Shown: in pieces, positions 47,937-57,554 of the stretch
How the letters are laid out: each line of letters begins with the position of its first letter
How positions within the stretch are numbered: position 1 is the first letter of the stretch
Source: Nocardioides pocheonensis
Lineage (GTDB): Bacteria > Actinomycetota > Actinomycetes > Propionibacteriales > Nocardioidaceae
Length of the DNA: 64,000 bases
Direction of reading: 5' to 3'
Assembly: GCF_003725535.1 (NCBI RefSeq)
Contig: NZ_RJSF01000040.1
Coordinates: forward strand, 107,797-171,796
Position numbers and translations under genes: made by a program
The notes under the pieces: generated by a model
Databases searched by the model: none
Told to the model about the DNA's origin: nothing
What the model saw: the letters and a program-made list of their open reading frames with translations, nothing else

Positions 47937-48976
47937 CAGGGCGTGCTCCTCGGGGCCGCAGTGCTGTCACGTACGACGAGCTGGGTGCCGATCCGCACCG
48001 GCTCGCGGTGGTGCTCGCCGGACTGGATCTCGTGGATGAGCGCGTCGACGGTCGCCTCGCCGACCTCGACGAACGACTGACGGACGGTCGTGAGGGGTGG
48101 CCAGAAGTGCGCCGACTCGTCCATGTCGTCGAACCCCACGACACTGACGTCGCCCGGGACCTCGCGTCCGTGCTCGTGCAGGGCGTGCAGGACGCCCAGC
48201 GCCATCTGGTCGTTGGCCGCGAAGACCGCGGTCACCTCGTCGTTGCGCGCCAGCTCCAGGCCTGCGGTGTAGCCGGAGTCGACCGACCAGTCGCCGGCCA
48301 GCACCGGCGGCACCTCCAGGCCCCGCTCGGTGAGGGTTTCCTCCCACGACGCCCGTCGCCGGATCGCCGAGTAGGACTCGGTCGGCCCGGAGACGTGCCA
48401 GACGGTCCGGTGGCCCAGGTCGAGCAGGTGCTCGGTGGCCTGGCGCGCGCCCTGTGCCTGGTCGGTGTCGACGATCGGGTAGTCGAACAGTGCACTGGAG
48501 TCCACGACCACCGTCGGCAGCGTCTCCGGCAGCCGGACCTCGTCGAGCAGGTGCGCCTCGATCAGGATCACCGCGCCGTCGACGGCCTGGTGGTCGAGCC
48601 CGGCGAAGGTCTCCGACAGCCGCTCCTCGGTCGCGCTGAGCACGGGGATCAGGTTGACCGCGTAGCCGCGCGCGGTCGCCGCCGTGGCAATGGCGTCGAG
48701 GCTGCGCGTGGTGCCGAAGCTGGACAGCTCGAAGACGATCACCGCGATGCTGCGGAACTGCCCGGTCCGCAGCGCGCGGGCCGCGCGGTTGGGCCGGTAG
48801 CCGAGCTCGCGCATGGCGGCCAGGACCCGCTCGCGGGTCGCCGCGTCGACGTTGTCGTGCCCGTTCGAGACGCGGGAGACGGTCTGCCCCGAGACCCCCG
48901 CGAGGCGGGCGACGTCGAGCATCGACGGGCCCCGTCGCCCGCGGTCGCGCGTCCCCGGCTTGAGCTCCGCCGCCAT
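47936..48976 (-). CDS. LacI-family repressor of the galactoside locus
   Basis: A 346-residue regulator: N-terminal helix-turn-helix (about 18-40, MLDVARLAGVSGQTVSRVSN), hinge with YRPNRAARAL, then a periplasmic-binding-protein-like sensor (VFAANDQMALGVLHAL, VVGFDDMDES). AGGAG precedes the ATG. It is the first gene of the leftward operon and faces the ABC importer genes, with two LacI-type palindromes between. It likely represses both sides until a galactoside or galactose is present. Confidence 0.92.
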   Translation of the reverse strand: MAAELKPGTRDRGRRGPSMLDVARLAGVSGQTVSRVSNGHDNVDAATRERVLAAMRELGYRPNRAARALRTGQFRSIAVIVFELSSFGTTRSLDAIATAATARGYAVNLIPVLSATEERLSETFAGLDHQAVDGAVILIEAHLLDEVRLPETLPTVVVDSSALFDYPIVDTDQAQGARQATEHLLDLGHRTVWHVSGPTESYSAIRRRASWEETLTERGLEVPPVLAGDWSVDSGYTAGLELARNDEVTAVFAANDQMALGVLHALHEHGREVPGDVSVVGFDDMDESAHFWPPLTTVRQSFVEVGEATVDALIHEIQSGEHHREPVRIGTQLVVRDSTAAPRSTP

Positions 48977-48998
48977 GTCAAAAACTCCTACCCCGTAG

Positions 48999-49014
48999 AT
49001 GTTGACGTCAACAT
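48999..49014. promoter_or_regulatory. LacI operator O1, perfect palindrome ATGTTGACGTCAACAT
   Basis: 16-bp perfect palindrome with central CG, the hallmark of LacI-family sites, lying 23 bp upstream of the lacI-type gene. Confidence 0.85.
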
Positions 49015-49033
49015 GTTACCGCCGTCACACTCC

Positions 49034-49049
49034 ATGTTGACGTAAACAC
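49034..49049. promoter_or_regulatory. LacI operator O2, ATGTTGACGTAAACAC
   Basis: Second site, two mismatches from the first, with centres 35 bp apart. It lies 40 bp upstream of the permease GTG. Two operators between divergent units suggest co-repression, perhaps by a looped or side-by-side tetramer. Confidence 0.8.
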
Positions 49050-49088
49050 GGCCCGGGCACCAGCCCTTGGCCGGACAGGAGGCGAATC

Positions 49089-49994
49089 GTGAGCAGCGCG
49101 GTGCAGGCGGTGAGTCACCGCCGGTGGTGGTCGAACCGGGACCTGCGAGGCTGGTCGTTCGTCGCGCCCTTCCTCGCGGTGTTCGCGCTCGTCTTCCTCG
49201 CCCCGATCGGGTACGCGATCTACCTCAGCCTCTACCGGGAGCAGGCCTTCTTCGGCGGGAAGACGTTCGTCGGGTTCGGCAACTACACCGACGTCTTCTC
49301 CGACGGGAAGTTCTGGGAGGGCGCGGTGCGCGTGCTCCTCTTCCTGGCGGTGCAGGTGCCGATCATGCTCGGTCTCGCCCTGGCGGCGGCGCTGGCCATC
49401 GACAGCGGCCGGCTGCGAGCGCCGCGGGTGTTCCGGCTGGTGATCTTCCTGCCGTACGCCGTCCCGGGCGTGGTGGCCGTCCTGATGTGGGGCTACCTCT
49501 ACGGCACCAGCTTCGGCCTGGCGGCCGACATCAACCACCTGCTCGGCACGGCGCTGCAGCCGCTGAGCGGCCGCTGGGTGCTCACGTCGATCGTCAACAT
49601 CGTGACCTGGGAGTTCGTGGGCTACAACATGCTGATCTTCTACTCCGCGCTGCGCACGGTGCCCGAAGACCTCTACGAGGCGGCCGCGCTCGACGGCGCC
49701 GGCGCCCTCCGCACGGTGTTCTCGATCAAGATCCCCGCCCTGCGGGGGGCCATCGTGATCGCGACGATCTTCTCGATCATCGGCAGCTTCCAGCTGTTCA
49801 ACGAGCCGAACATCCTGCGCAACCTGGTGCCGAACGTGATCAACACCAACTACACGCCGAACATGTACGCCTACAACCTCTCCTTCGGCGGGCAGCAGTA
49901 CAACTACTCGGCGACGGTGGCGATCGTGATGGGCGTGCTCACCGCGATCATCGCGTACGTCGTCCAGCTGCGCGGATCGAGGGACGCGCTGTGA
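49089..49994 (+). CDS. Sugar ABC transporter permease (MalF type)
   Basis: A 301-residue permease with six membrane helices and the EAA loop EAAALDGAGALRTVFSIKIPAL. It pairs with the following MalG-type permease. GACAGGAGGCG before GTG 49089 is a strong ribosome site. It opens the rightward galactoside operon. No ATPase (MsiK-type) gene lies in the locus, as is usual in actinobacteria that share one ATPase. Confidence 0.92.
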   Translation: MSSAVQAVSHRRWWSNRDLRGWSFVAPFLAVFALVFLAPIGYAIYLSLYREQAFFGGKTFVGFGNYTDVFSDGKFWEGAVRVLLFLAVQVPIMLGLALAAALAIDSGRLRAPRVFRLVIFLPYAVPGVVAVLMWGYLYGTSFGLAADINHLLGTALQPLSGRWVLTSIVNIVTWEFVGYNMLIFYSALRTVPEDLYEAAALDGAGALRTVFSIKIPALRGAIVIATIFSIIGSFQLFNEPNILRNLVPNVINTNYTPNMYAYNLSFGGQQYNYSATVAIVMGVLTAIIAYVVQLRGSRDAL

Positions 49995-50908
49995 CCGCGA
50001 CGATGAGCCCCGAGCAGGCACAGCCCGTGGCCGTCGAGTCGACCGGCCGCCGGTCCTCGGCCCTGCGTCCCGGGAAGTCCCGCGTGCTGACCGGCGTCAT
50101 GGTGCTCTACGTCATCTACACGCTGATCCCGCTCGTGTGGCTGGTGATCAGCGCGACCAAGACGCAGACCGACCTGCTCTCGACGGCCGGTCTCGCGCCC
50201 GGCCACAGCTTCGCGCTCTTCTCGAACATCAAGGAGACGCTGACCTACCGCGACGGCATCTTCCTGCGCTGGTTCGCCAACACGCTCCTGTACGTCGTCG
50301 TCGGCGCCGGTGGTGCCACCCTGCTCTCCACGGCGGCGGGCTACGGCCTGGCGAAGTACCGCTTCCCCGGCCGTCGGGCCGTGTTCGCCGTGGTCCTGGG
50401 CGCGATCGCGATCCCGCCGACGGCGCTGGCGGTCCCGACCTTCCTGATGTTCTCCAACATGGGGCTGACCAACACCGTCTGGGCGATCATCGTGCCCTCG
50501 TTGGTGAGCCCGTTCGGGCTCTACCTGATGTGGGTGTACGCCGAGGAGGCGGTGCCCCAGGAGCTGCTCGAGGCGGCGCGGATCGACGGTGCCGGCGAGT
50601 TCCGGATCTTCTGGACCGTCTCGCTCCGGCTGCTCGCGCCCGGCGTCGTCACGGTGCTGCTGTTCGCGCTGGTCTCGACCTGGAACAACTACTTCCTCCC
50701 GCTGATCATGCTCAGCAAGCCGAACCTCTACCCGCTCACGGTCGGCCTGACCCAGTGGAGCAACCAGGCCCACGGCGCGGGAGCGCACCCGGTCTACAAC
50801 CTCGTGGTCACGGGGTCCCTGCTGACGATCGTGCCCCTGATCGTCGTGTTCTTCCTCCTGCAGCGGTTCTGGCAGTCCGGCCTGAGCGCGGGAAGCGTCA
50901 AGCAATGA
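49991..50908 (+). CDS. Sugar ABC transporter permease (MalG type)
   Basis: A 305-residue permease with six helices, MalG-like LIPLVWLVISATKTQTDLL at the N-terminus, and EAA loop LLEAARIDGAGEFRIFWTVS. GTG 49991 overlaps the previous stop (GTGA). It forms the channel heterodimer with the MalF-type protein. Confidence 0.92.
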   Translation: MTATMSPEQAQPVAVESTGRRSSALRPGKSRVLTGVMVLYVIYTLIPLVWLVISATKTQTDLLSTAGLAPGHSFALFSNIKETLTYRDGIFLRWFANTLLYVVVGAGGATLLSTAAGYGLAKYRFPGRRAVFAVVLGAIAIPPTALAVPTFLMFSNMGLTNTVWAIIVPSLVSPFGLYLMWVYAEEAVPQELLEAARIDGAGEFRIFWTVSLRLLAPGVVTVLLFALVSTWNNYFLPLIMLSKPNLYPLTVGLTQWSNQAHGAGAHPVYNLVVTGSLLTIVPLIVVFFLLQRFWQSGLSAGSVKQ

Positions 50909-50931
50909 CGGAAACCAACGAAAGGAACACC

Positions 50932-52293
50932 ATGAAGATCGGTCATCGGCGGAGGTTCCGGCGACTCGGCCTCATCCTGGCAGCGCTGACGGCGTCGACG
51001 CTGATCCTCGCGGGTTGCGGCGGCTCGGGCGGCAGCGGCAGCGCGAACGACAGCGGCGGTACCAAGGCATCGCCCCAGGCCCTGGACGCGGCCCTCAAGA
51101 AGGGCGGCACGATCACCTACTGGACCTGGACGCCGTCCGCCGAGGCCCAGGTGAAGGCGTTCATGGTGGAGTACCCGAACGTCAAGGTGAACCTCGTCAA
51201 CGCCGGTACCGGCAACGACCACTACACCAAGCTGCAGAACGCGATCAAGGCCGGCTCGGGTGCGCCCGACGTCGCCCAGATCGAGTACCAGGCGCTGCCG
51301 CAGTACGCACTGCCCGGCTACCTCGTGGACCTGCGCCAGTACGGCCTCGACAGCCTCGAGTCCGACTACACCCCGTCGACCTGGCGGGCCGTGCACGTCG
51401 GTGACGGTCTCTACGGACTCCCGCAGGACTCCGGACCGATGGCGATGTTCTACGACAAGACCGTCTTCGACAAGTACCACATCGACGTGCCGAAGACCTG
51501 GGACGAGTACACCGCCGCGGCCAAGAAGCTGCACGCCGCGGACCCGAAGGAGTACATCACCAACGACTCCGGTGACCCGGGCTTCACGACCAGCATGATC
51601 TGGCAGGCGGGCGGCAAGCCGTTCACCACCGACGGCAAGAAGGTCACGATCAACCTGCAGGACGAGGGCAGCAAGAAGTGGACGGCCGTCTGGAACCCGC
51701 TGGTGCAGCAGGGCCTGGTCTCGCAGATCCCCGGCTGGTCCGACGAGTGGTTCAAGGGCCTCGCCAACGGCACCATCGCCACGATGATCTACGGCGCCTG
51801 GATGCCGGGTGTGTTCGAGTCGTCGGCTCCCGGCGGCTCGGGCAACTGGAGGGTCGCACCGATGCCGACGTACGACGGCCAGCCCGCCACGGCCGAGAAC
51901 GGTGGCAGCACCGAGTCGGTCATCAAGCAGAGCAAGAACCCCGCTCTGGCGGCGGCGTTCGTCCGCTGGCTGAACAACGGCAACGGCATCAAGCCGTTTC
52001 TGGAGAAGGGTGGCTTCCCGGCCACCGTGAAGGACCTCAAGGACCCGTCGTTCGTGAACAAGCCGGACCCGTACTTCGGTGGCCAGCAGGTCAACCAGGT
52101 GCTGACCGCGGCGGCCGACTCGGTCGTGCCGGGCTGGAGCTACCTGCCGTTCGAGCTGTACGCGAACACGATCTACGGTGACACGGCGGGCAAGGCCTAC
52201 CAGGCCAAGTCCGACCTCAACGGCGGTCTGCAGGCCTGGCAGGACGCGCTGGTGAAGTACGGCAACCAGCAGGGCTTCGAGGTGAACAAGTAA
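50932..52293 (+). CDS. Sugar-binding lipoprotein of the ABC importer
   Basis: A 453-residue extracytoplasmic solute-binding protein of the maltose/oligosaccharide class. Signal peptide with lipobox L-I-L-A-G-C (C29) and a Gly/Ser spacer. The binding core starts TITYWTWTPSAEAQVKAFMV, with YGLPQDSGPMAMFYDKTVFD and MIYGAWMPG typical of the class. ATG 50932 is chosen for its AAAGGA site; ATG 50905, overlapping the permease, is in frame but lies further from a ribosome site. It captures the galactoside. Confidence 0.92.
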   Translation: MKIGHRRRFRRLGLILAALTASTLILAGCGGSGGSGSANDSGGTKASPQALDAALKKGGTITYWTWTPSAEAQVKAFMVEYPNVKVNLVNAGTGNDHYTKLQNAIKAGSGAPDVAQIEYQALPQYALPGYLVDLRQYGLDSLESDYTPSTWRAVHVGDGLYGLPQDSGPMAMFYDKTVFDKYHIDVPKTWDEYTAAAKKLHAADPKEYITNDSGDPGFTTSMIWQAGGKPFTTDGKKVTINLQDEGSKKWTAVWNPLVQQGLVSQIPGWSDEWFKGLANGTIATMIYGAWMPGVFESSAPGGSGNWRVAPMPTYDGQPATAENGGSTESVIKQSKNPALAAAFVRWLNNGNGIKPFLEKGGFPATVKDLKDPSFVNKPDPYFGGQQVNQVLTAAADSVVPGWSYLPFELYANTIYGDTAGKAYQAKSDLNGGLQAWQDALVKYGNQQGFEVNK

Positions 52294-52305
52294 TCCTCGC
52301 CGCCC

Positions 52306-52341
52306 GGGTCGAGCCACCTTCTCCGGAAGGTGGCTCGACCC
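52306..52341 (+). terminator. Intercistronic hairpin with UCCG tetraloop
   Basis: Perfect 16-bp stem (GGGTCGAGCCACCTTC) closed by a TCCG tetraloop, 12 bp after the binding-protein stop and 44 bp before the GH35 ATG. No T-tract. It may partly terminate transcription or stabilise the upstream mRNA, so the binding protein is made in excess. Confidence 0.7.
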
Positions 52342-52385
52342 ACGCCCCGCCGGGGGCCCTGCCTCCGGCGAACGAAAGGACGCCC

Positions 52386-54149
52386 ATGCCCGACTTCCGG
52401 ATCGGCGAGGCCGACTTCCTGCTCGACGGCGAGCCGGTCCGGATCCTGTCCGGCTCGCTGCACTACTTCCGGGTCCATCCCGACGACTGGGCCGACCGGA
52501 TCGGGAAGGCCCGGCTGATGGGCCTGAACACGATCGAGACCTACGTGCCGTGGAACGCGCACAGCCCGCGACGCGGGGAGTTCCGCACCGACGGGATGCT
52601 CGACCTGGCTCGCTTCCTGCGCCTGGTCGGTGAGGCCGGGATGCACGCGATCGTGCGACCGGGCCCGTTCATCTGCGCCGAGTGGGACCGCGGCGGCCTG
52701 CCCACGTGGCTGTTCGCCGATCCCGAGGTCGGCGTACGCCGGCACGAGAAGCGGTTCCTCGAGATGGTCGAGGAGTACCTCGACGCGGTGCTCGCCGTCG
52801 TCGCGCCGCTGCAGGTCGACCGCGGTGGCCCCGTGGTGCTGGTCCAGGTCGAGAACGAGTACGGCGCCTTCGGTGACGACCGTGCCTACCTCGAGGCGGT
52901 CGCGGACATCATCCGCCGCGCGGGGATCACCGTGCCGCTGGTCACCGTCGACCAGCCGGTCGACGAGATGCTCGCGGCGGGCGGTCTCGACGGCGTCCTG
53001 CGCACGGCGTCGTTCGGCTCGCGCAGCGCCGAGCGGCTGCGCACGCTGCGTGCGCACCAGTCGACCGGCCCCCTGATGTGCATGGAGTTCTGGGACGGCT
53101 GGTTCGACCAGTGGGGCAGCCACCACCACACCACGTCGGTCGAGCAGGCCGCCGAGGAGCTGGACACGCTGCTGGCCGCCGGAGCGTCGGTCAACGTCTA
53201 CATGTTCCACGGCGGGACGAGCTTCGGCCTGACCAGCGGCGCGAACGACAAGGGCACCTACCGGCCGACGATCACGTCGTACGACTACGACGCCCCGCTG
53301 GACGAGGCGGGCGACCCGACGCCGAAGTACGTCGCGTTCCGCGACGTGATCGCGCGACACAGCCCCGTGCCCGACGAGCTGCCCGCTCCGCGCACGCCGG
53401 CGCCCGAGCTGAGCGCCGCACTCGGTGAGCCCGTCCCACTGCTCGCCGACCCGGACGCCTGGGGCACGGCGACCGAGCACGACGGCCCTCCGACCCTGGA
53501 CGAGCTGGACGGGTCGCCGAAGCTCGCCGTGTACGTCGCCGACCTCGCCGGCCCCGACGCGCCGGTGGTGCTCAGCGTCGGGGAGGTCCGGGACCGCGCC
53601 GCGGTGTTCCTCGACGGCGACCCGGTCGGCGTCCTGGAGCGGGAGCACCATGCCCACGCGCTGGTGCTGCCGCGCGGCCGCGGCCGGCTCACGCTCGTCG
53701 TCGAGGACCAGGGTGGGGTCAACTACGGCCCGCGCATCGGAGAGACCAAGGGCCTGATCGGGCCGGTCCGGCTGAGTCACCCGGGGGGCGCCGAGGAGGT
53801 CCGCGGCTGGTCGGTCCGGGCGCTCGACCTCGACGCGCTGCCGAGCCTGTGGGACCGCACCGACGTGCGTGGCGCCGGACCGGGGCCGACCGCGTGGCGC
53901 GCGACCTTCGACGCGCAGGCGTCGGAGCGCCACTTCCTGCACACGTCGGGCTGGGGCAAGGGCATCGCGTGGGTCAACGGCTTCTGCCTCGGCCGCTACT
54001 GGCGGCGAGGCCCGCAGCAGACCCTCTTCGTGCCCGGGCCGGTCGTGCGCGAGGGCCGCAACGAGCTGGTGGTCCTGGAGCTCGACGTCATGGCCGACCC
54101 CGTCGCCCGGTTCGTGGCCGCGGCCGTCCTGGGCCCCCTGGAGCCCTGA
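52386..54149 (+). CDS. Beta-galactosidase, GH35
   Basis: A 587-residue GH35 enzyme: [39 protein letters not shown], acid/base E158 (VQVENEYG) and nucleophile E234 (MCMEFWDGW), then C-terminal beta domains ([34 protein letters not shown]). No signal peptide, so cytoplasmic. AACGAAAGGACG precedes ATG 52386. A second beta-galactosidase family beside GH42 suggests differing linkages or chain lengths. Confidence 0.95.
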   Translation: MPDFRIGEADFLLDGEPVRILSGSLHYFRVHPDDWADRIGKARLMGLNTIETYVPWNAHSPRRGEFRTDGMLDLARFLRLVGEAGMHAIVRPGPFICAEWDRGGLPTWLFADPEVGVRRHEKRFLEMVEEYLDAVLAVVAPLQVDRGGPVVLVQVENEYGAFGDDRAYLEAVADIIRRAGITVPLVTVDQPVDEMLAAGGLDGVLRTASFGSRSAERLRTLRAHQSTGPLMCMEFWDGWFDQWGSHHHTTSVEQAAEELDTLLAAGASVNVYMFHGGTSFGLTSGANDKGTYRPTITSYDYDAPLDEAGDPTPKYVAFRDVIARHSPVPDELPAPRTPAPELSAALGEPVPLLADPDAWGTATEHDGPPTLDELDGSPKLAVYVADLAGPDAPVVLSVGEVRDRAAVFLDGDPVGVLEREHHAHALVLPRGRGRLTLVVEDQGGVNYGPRIGETKGLIGPVRLSHPGGAEEVRGWSVRALDLDALPSLWDRTDVRGAGPGPTAWRATFDAQASERHFLHTSGWGKGIAWVNGFCLGRYWRRGPQQTLFVPGPVVREGRNELVVLELDVMADPVARFVAAAVLGPLEP

Positions 54150-54189
54150 TCACGGTCGAGCGCCGTCCCGACCCGACACAATGGGCGCC

Positions 54190-54990
54190 ATGACGGACCA
54201 CCGCCCGATCGCGACCTGGCTGACCGACATGGACGGCGTGCTCGTCCACGAGGAGGACCCGATCCCCGGCGCGGCGGAGTTCATCGAGGCGTTGAAGAGC
54301 TCGGGGCTGTCCTTCCTGGTGCTGACCAACAACTCGATCTTCACCCCGCGCGACCTGCGGGCCCGGCTGCTGGCCAGCGGCATCGACGTGCCCGAGGACT
54401 CGATCTGGACCTCCGCGCTCGCGACCGCGCAGTTCCTCGACGACCAGCGGCCCGGCGGGTCGGCGTACGTGCTCGGCGAGGCGGGGCTCACCACCGCCCT
54501 GCACGACATCGGCTACGTGATGACCGACCGCAACCCCGACTACGTGGTGCTGGGGGAGACCCGCACCTACTCCTTCGAGGCGATCACCCGGGCGGTCCGG
54601 CTGATCGAGGGCGGGGCCCGCTTCATCGCCACCAACCCCGACCCGTCCGGTCCGAGCGTGCTCGGCACGATGCCCGCGACCGGCTCGGTGGCGGCGCTGA
54701 TCAGTACGGCGACCGGTCGGCAGCCGTACTTCGTCGGCAAGCCCAACCCACTGATGATGCGCAGTGCCCTCAACCGTCTCGAGGCGCACTCCGAGACCAC
54801 CGTGATGGTGGGCGACCGGATGGACACCGACGTGATCTCCGGCCTGGAGGCGGGCCTGCGCACGATCCTCGTGCTCACCGGGTCGACGCGGTCCGAGCAC
54901 GTCGAGAACTTCCCCTACCGCCCGACGAAGGTGGTCGAGTCGATCGCCGACCTGGTCGACCTGGTCGCGGAGCGCGCGATCAGCTCCTGA
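54190..54990 (+). CDS. HAD-IIA phosphatase, NagD-like
   Basis: A 266-residue haloacid-dehalogenase-superfamily phosphatase with motif [13 protein letters not shown], motif [15 protein letters not shown], and motif [16 protein letters not shown] ... [17 protein letters not shown]. It has the C2-type cap between. It hydrolyses a small phosphorylated metabolite, substrate unknown. ATG 54190 follows CACAAT by 7 bp, a leaderless pattern; ATG 54181 is also in frame. Confidence 0.9.
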   Translation: MTDHRPIATWLTDMDGVLVHEEDPIPGAAEFIEALKSSGLSFLVLTNNSIFTPRDLRARLLASGIDVPEDSIWTSALATAQFLDDQRPGGSAYVLGEAGLTTALHDIGYVMTDRNPDYVVLGETRTYSFEAITRAVRLIEGGARFIATNPDPSGPSVLGTMPATGSVAALISTATGRQPYFVGKPNPLMMRSALNRLEAHSETTVMVGDRMDTDVISGLEAGLRTILVLTGSTRSEHVENFPYRPTKVVESIADLVDLVAERAISS

Positions 54991-55147
54991 GCCGGGCGCG
55001 GCCGATCACGGCGGATTCCGGACTCGGCAGGACAGAAATGATCCGGAACCCGCTCGTGATTTCGGGTATCGGATCGGCTCAGGTCGGCTCCCGGGACGCC
55101 GATGGAGGTGCGAGGTCGAGAACGCGGCCGACGACCGAGGAGGTGCC
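54991..55147. other. Promoter region of the double-GAF gene
   Basis: A 157-bp stretch with no gene. GGGTAT at 55064-55069 looks like a stress-sigma -10, but no GTTT -35 is at the right distance, so this is weak. GGAGG precedes GTG 55148. Confidence 0.35.
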
Positions 55148-56707
55148 GTGAGGCTGTTTCGACGTGGTGAAGGTGCGGCGCCCGCGGCGTCCGCGATCGA
55201 CGAGGCCCGGGCCAACACGCAGGCGGTGACCGCCGTGGTGCGCGCACTCGCCGAGGCGACGACCCTGGACGCCGCTGCACGAGCCGCGCTGGACGCCGTC
55301 CGCGCCTGCTTCGGCTGGGCCTACGGGTCGTGCTGGCGCGTCGACCCGGCGACCCAGTCCCTGCGCTTCGCCCTCGAGTCCGGCGATGCCGGCGAGGAGT
55401 TCCGCCGGGTCACGCTGGCTGCCTCGTTCCGCGAAGGCGTCGGTCTGTCCGGCCGAGCCTGGAAGGCGCGGGACCTCGTGTTCGTCCAGGACCTCGGTGA
55501 CGTCAAGGACTGCGTCCGGGCCCCCGTCGCCCAGAAGGTCGGCGTGCGCAGCGGCATCTGCTTCCCGATCACGGACGCCGGCAAGGTCGTCGGCACGATG
55601 GACTTCTTCGCCACCGAGACGCTCGAGCTCTCCGAGGAGCGTCTCGACACCCTCAGGTCGGTCGGGGTCCTGGTGTCCCAGGCCCTGGAGCGGGTCGCCC
55701 AGACCGAGCGCCAGGAAGCGGCTGCGCTCGACGTCGCCGCCATCAACAGTGTTCTCCGGGACCTCTCCGCGGCCACGAGCGAGGAGGAGGCGACCCGACG
55801 TGCGTTGGAGACGGTGCGCACGGAGTTCGGCTGGACCTACGGGTCGTACTGGTCGGTCGACACCACGGCGAACGCGCTGCGCTTCGTGCTGGAGTCGGGG
55901 AGCGCCGGTGAGGAGTTCCGCCAGGTGACCCAGTCGGCCACCTTCGCCGAGGGGGTCGGCCTCGCGGGCCGCGCGTGGAAGACCCGCGACATGGTGTTCG
56001 TGCCCGACCTCGGTGAGGTCACGGACTGCGTCCGGGCTCCCGCCGCCCAGCGTGCCGGCGTCCGGTCGGGCGTGTGCCTGCCGCTGATCGTGCACGGCTC
56101 GGTGACCGGGACGATGGACTTCTTCTCGACCGAGGAGATCGACCTCTCCGCGAGTCGACGGGACGCCCTGCGCAACACGGCGTTCCTGGTCTCGCAGGCA
56201 CTGCAGCGGATCCAGGAGACCAACCGGGTCGCGTCCGCCGGCTCGGAGCTGGTGACCTCGATCGAGGAGGCCGAGCGCAACGTCCTCCAGGCCACGTCCG
56301 TCGCCGATCAGGCGACCACGCTCGCCCGCGAAGCGAACGAGGCCGTCGACCGGCTCGGCAGGTCCAGCATGCAGATCGGCGACGTCGTGAAGGTGATCAA
56401 CTCGATCGCCGGGCAGACCAACCTCCTGGCGCTCAACGCCACCATCGAGGCCGCACGAGCCGGCAATGCCGGCAAGGGCTTCGCCGTGGTGGCCGGCGAG
56501 GTGAAGGAGCTCGCCCAAGGCACTGCGCGCGCCACCGACGACGTGGCTCGCCTCGTCAACGCGATCCAGGGCGACGCGACCAGCGTGGTGGAGAGCCTCG
56601 GCGCGATCGGGCAGATCATCGGCCGGATCCACGAGACCCAGACGATGATCAGCGGGGTGCTCACCGAGCAGGCGGCCGTGACCCGGGAGATCGTCCAGAG
56701 CGCCTGA
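55148..56707 (+). CDS. Soluble double-GAF methyl-accepting chemotaxis-like protein
   Basis: A 519-residue cytoplasmic protein. Two tandem GAF domains (about 25-185 and 198-360) are close duplicates: both have FGWxYGS, LESGxxGEEFRxVT, GRAWKxRDxVFVxDLG, DCVRAPxAQ, GVRSGxC and GTMDFF. A short methyl-accepting signalling domain follows (about 365-519), with its tip VVAGEVKELAQGTARATDDV and a preceding INSIAGQTNLLALNATIEAA. No membrane helix, HAMP or CheA/CheW gene nearby. GAF may bind a small molecule or haem; conserved Cys and Arg are candidate ligands. Output could be chemotaxis-independent. Confidence 0.88.
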   Translation: MRLFRRGEGAAPAASAIDEARANTQAVTAVVRALAEATTLDAAARAALDAVRACFGWAYGSCWRVDPATQSLRFALESGDAGEEFRRVTLAASFREGVGLSGRAWKARDLVFVQDLGDVKDCVRAPVAQKVGVRSGICFPITDAGKVVGTMDFFATETLELSEERLDTLRSVGVLVSQALERVAQTERQEAAALDVAAINSVLRDLSAATSEEEATRRALETVRTEFGWTYGSYWSVDTTANALRFVLESGSAGEEFRQVTQSATFAEGVGLAGRAWKTRDMVFVPDLGEVTDCVRAPAAQRAGVRSGVCLPLIVHGSVTGTMDFFSTEEIDLSASRRDALRNTAFLVSQALQRIQETNRVASAGSELVTSIEEAERNVLQATSVADQATTLAREANEAVDRLGRSSMQIGDVVKVINSIAGQTNLLALNATIEAARAGNAGKGFAVVAGEVKELAQGTARATDDVARLVNAIQGDATSVVESLGAIGQIIGRIHETQTMISGVLTEQAAVTREIVQSA

Positions 56708-56760
56708 GGACGCTCGCGGGCCGGCGATGACGGCCGCGGTCGTCTGCCACCGTGCCGGCC

Positions 56761-57465
56761 TCAGGTGAGGCCGAGGTCGCCGGCCACGCGGTCGACCAGG
56801 TGGGTGAAGTGCACGTCGTAGTCGAGCACCCCCTTGTGGAGGTGGCCGAACAGCTCCAGCGTGAGCTGGCCGATCAGCAGCGGCCAGGCCATCATCGCCC
56901 GCACCAGCCTCTCGTCGCTGATCGGTCGGCCGACCGACTCCGCGATCGGTGCGAGGGCCGCGCGCTCCTTGCGCGGGACCGGCATCGTCGGAGCCCCGAG
57001 GGGCGCACCCTGCTTCTCGGCATCGGCGATCAGGGCGAGGAACACCTGGGGGGTGCGCATGGCGGGCATCACGGTGTCCTCCGGTGCGGCGTACCCGGGC
57101 ACGGGGGAGCCGTAGAGCAGGGCGTACTCGTGCCGGTGGTCGAGCGCCCAGTCGCGGAGGGCGTGCGCCATCGCGGTCCACCGCTTCCGCAGCTGTTGGC
57201 GCGGTACGCCGGCCTCCGCGGCCTCGACCGCGTCGCCGCTCTCGTCGTAGCACTCGACCAGCAGGGCCGTGATCAGGTGGTCGCGGCTGGGGAAGTAGCG
57301 GTACACCGCCGACGACGCCATGCCCAGCTCGCGAGCGATCTGCCGGACCGAGAGCTCGCCGGGGCCCACGTCGGCGAGCTGCGCCCGCGCCCTGGTCAGG
57401 ATCGCCCGGGTGAGCTCGATGCGGGCGAAGTCCCGCGCCGTGCGCGGGGCCGAAGGAGTCTCCAT
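56761..57465 (-). CDS. TetR-family repressor
   Basis: A 234-residue regulator with helix-turn-helix (about 35-65: LSVRQIARELGMASSAVYRY, then FPSRDHLITALL) and a TetR C-terminal domain (WxxxFGHLHKGVLDY-type end). ATG 57465 has AGGATG upstream. ATG 57474 is an alternative. It is divergent from the epimerase gene, with two perfect 17-bp palindromes between, so it likely controls itself and that gene. Confidence 0.88.
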   Translation of the reverse strand: METPSAPRTARDFARIELTRAILTRARAQLADVGPGELSVRQIARELGMASSAVYRYFPSRDHLITALLVECYDESGDAVEAAEAGVPRQQLRKRWTAMAHALRDWALDHRHEYALLYGSPVPGYAAPEDTVMPAMRTPQVFLALIADAEKQGAPLGAPTMPVPRKERAALAPIAESVGRPISDERLVRAMMAWPLLIGQLTLELFGHLHKGVLDYDVHFTHLVDRVAGDLGLT

Positions 57466-57505
57466 GAGAGGCATCCTGCCTCGAATCGAGAGCGGTGTAA
57501 ACAAA

Positions 57506-57522
57506 CAAGAGCAATGCTCTTG
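57506..57522. promoter_or_regulatory. TetR operator A, CAAGAGCAATGCTCTTG
   Basis: Perfect 17-bp palindrome around a central A, 41 bp upstream of the tetR-type start. It shares the core GAGCA-N-TGCTC with operator B. Confidence 0.82.
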
Positions 57523-57554
57523 CTTTTCTGTCCGAGTCATGCCAGTCTCTCTTT

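Noticed and set aside
55045..55069. Stress-sigma promoter before the double-GAF gene (GGGTAT)
   Set aside because: The -10-like hexamer has no GTTT at 14-17 bp upstream.
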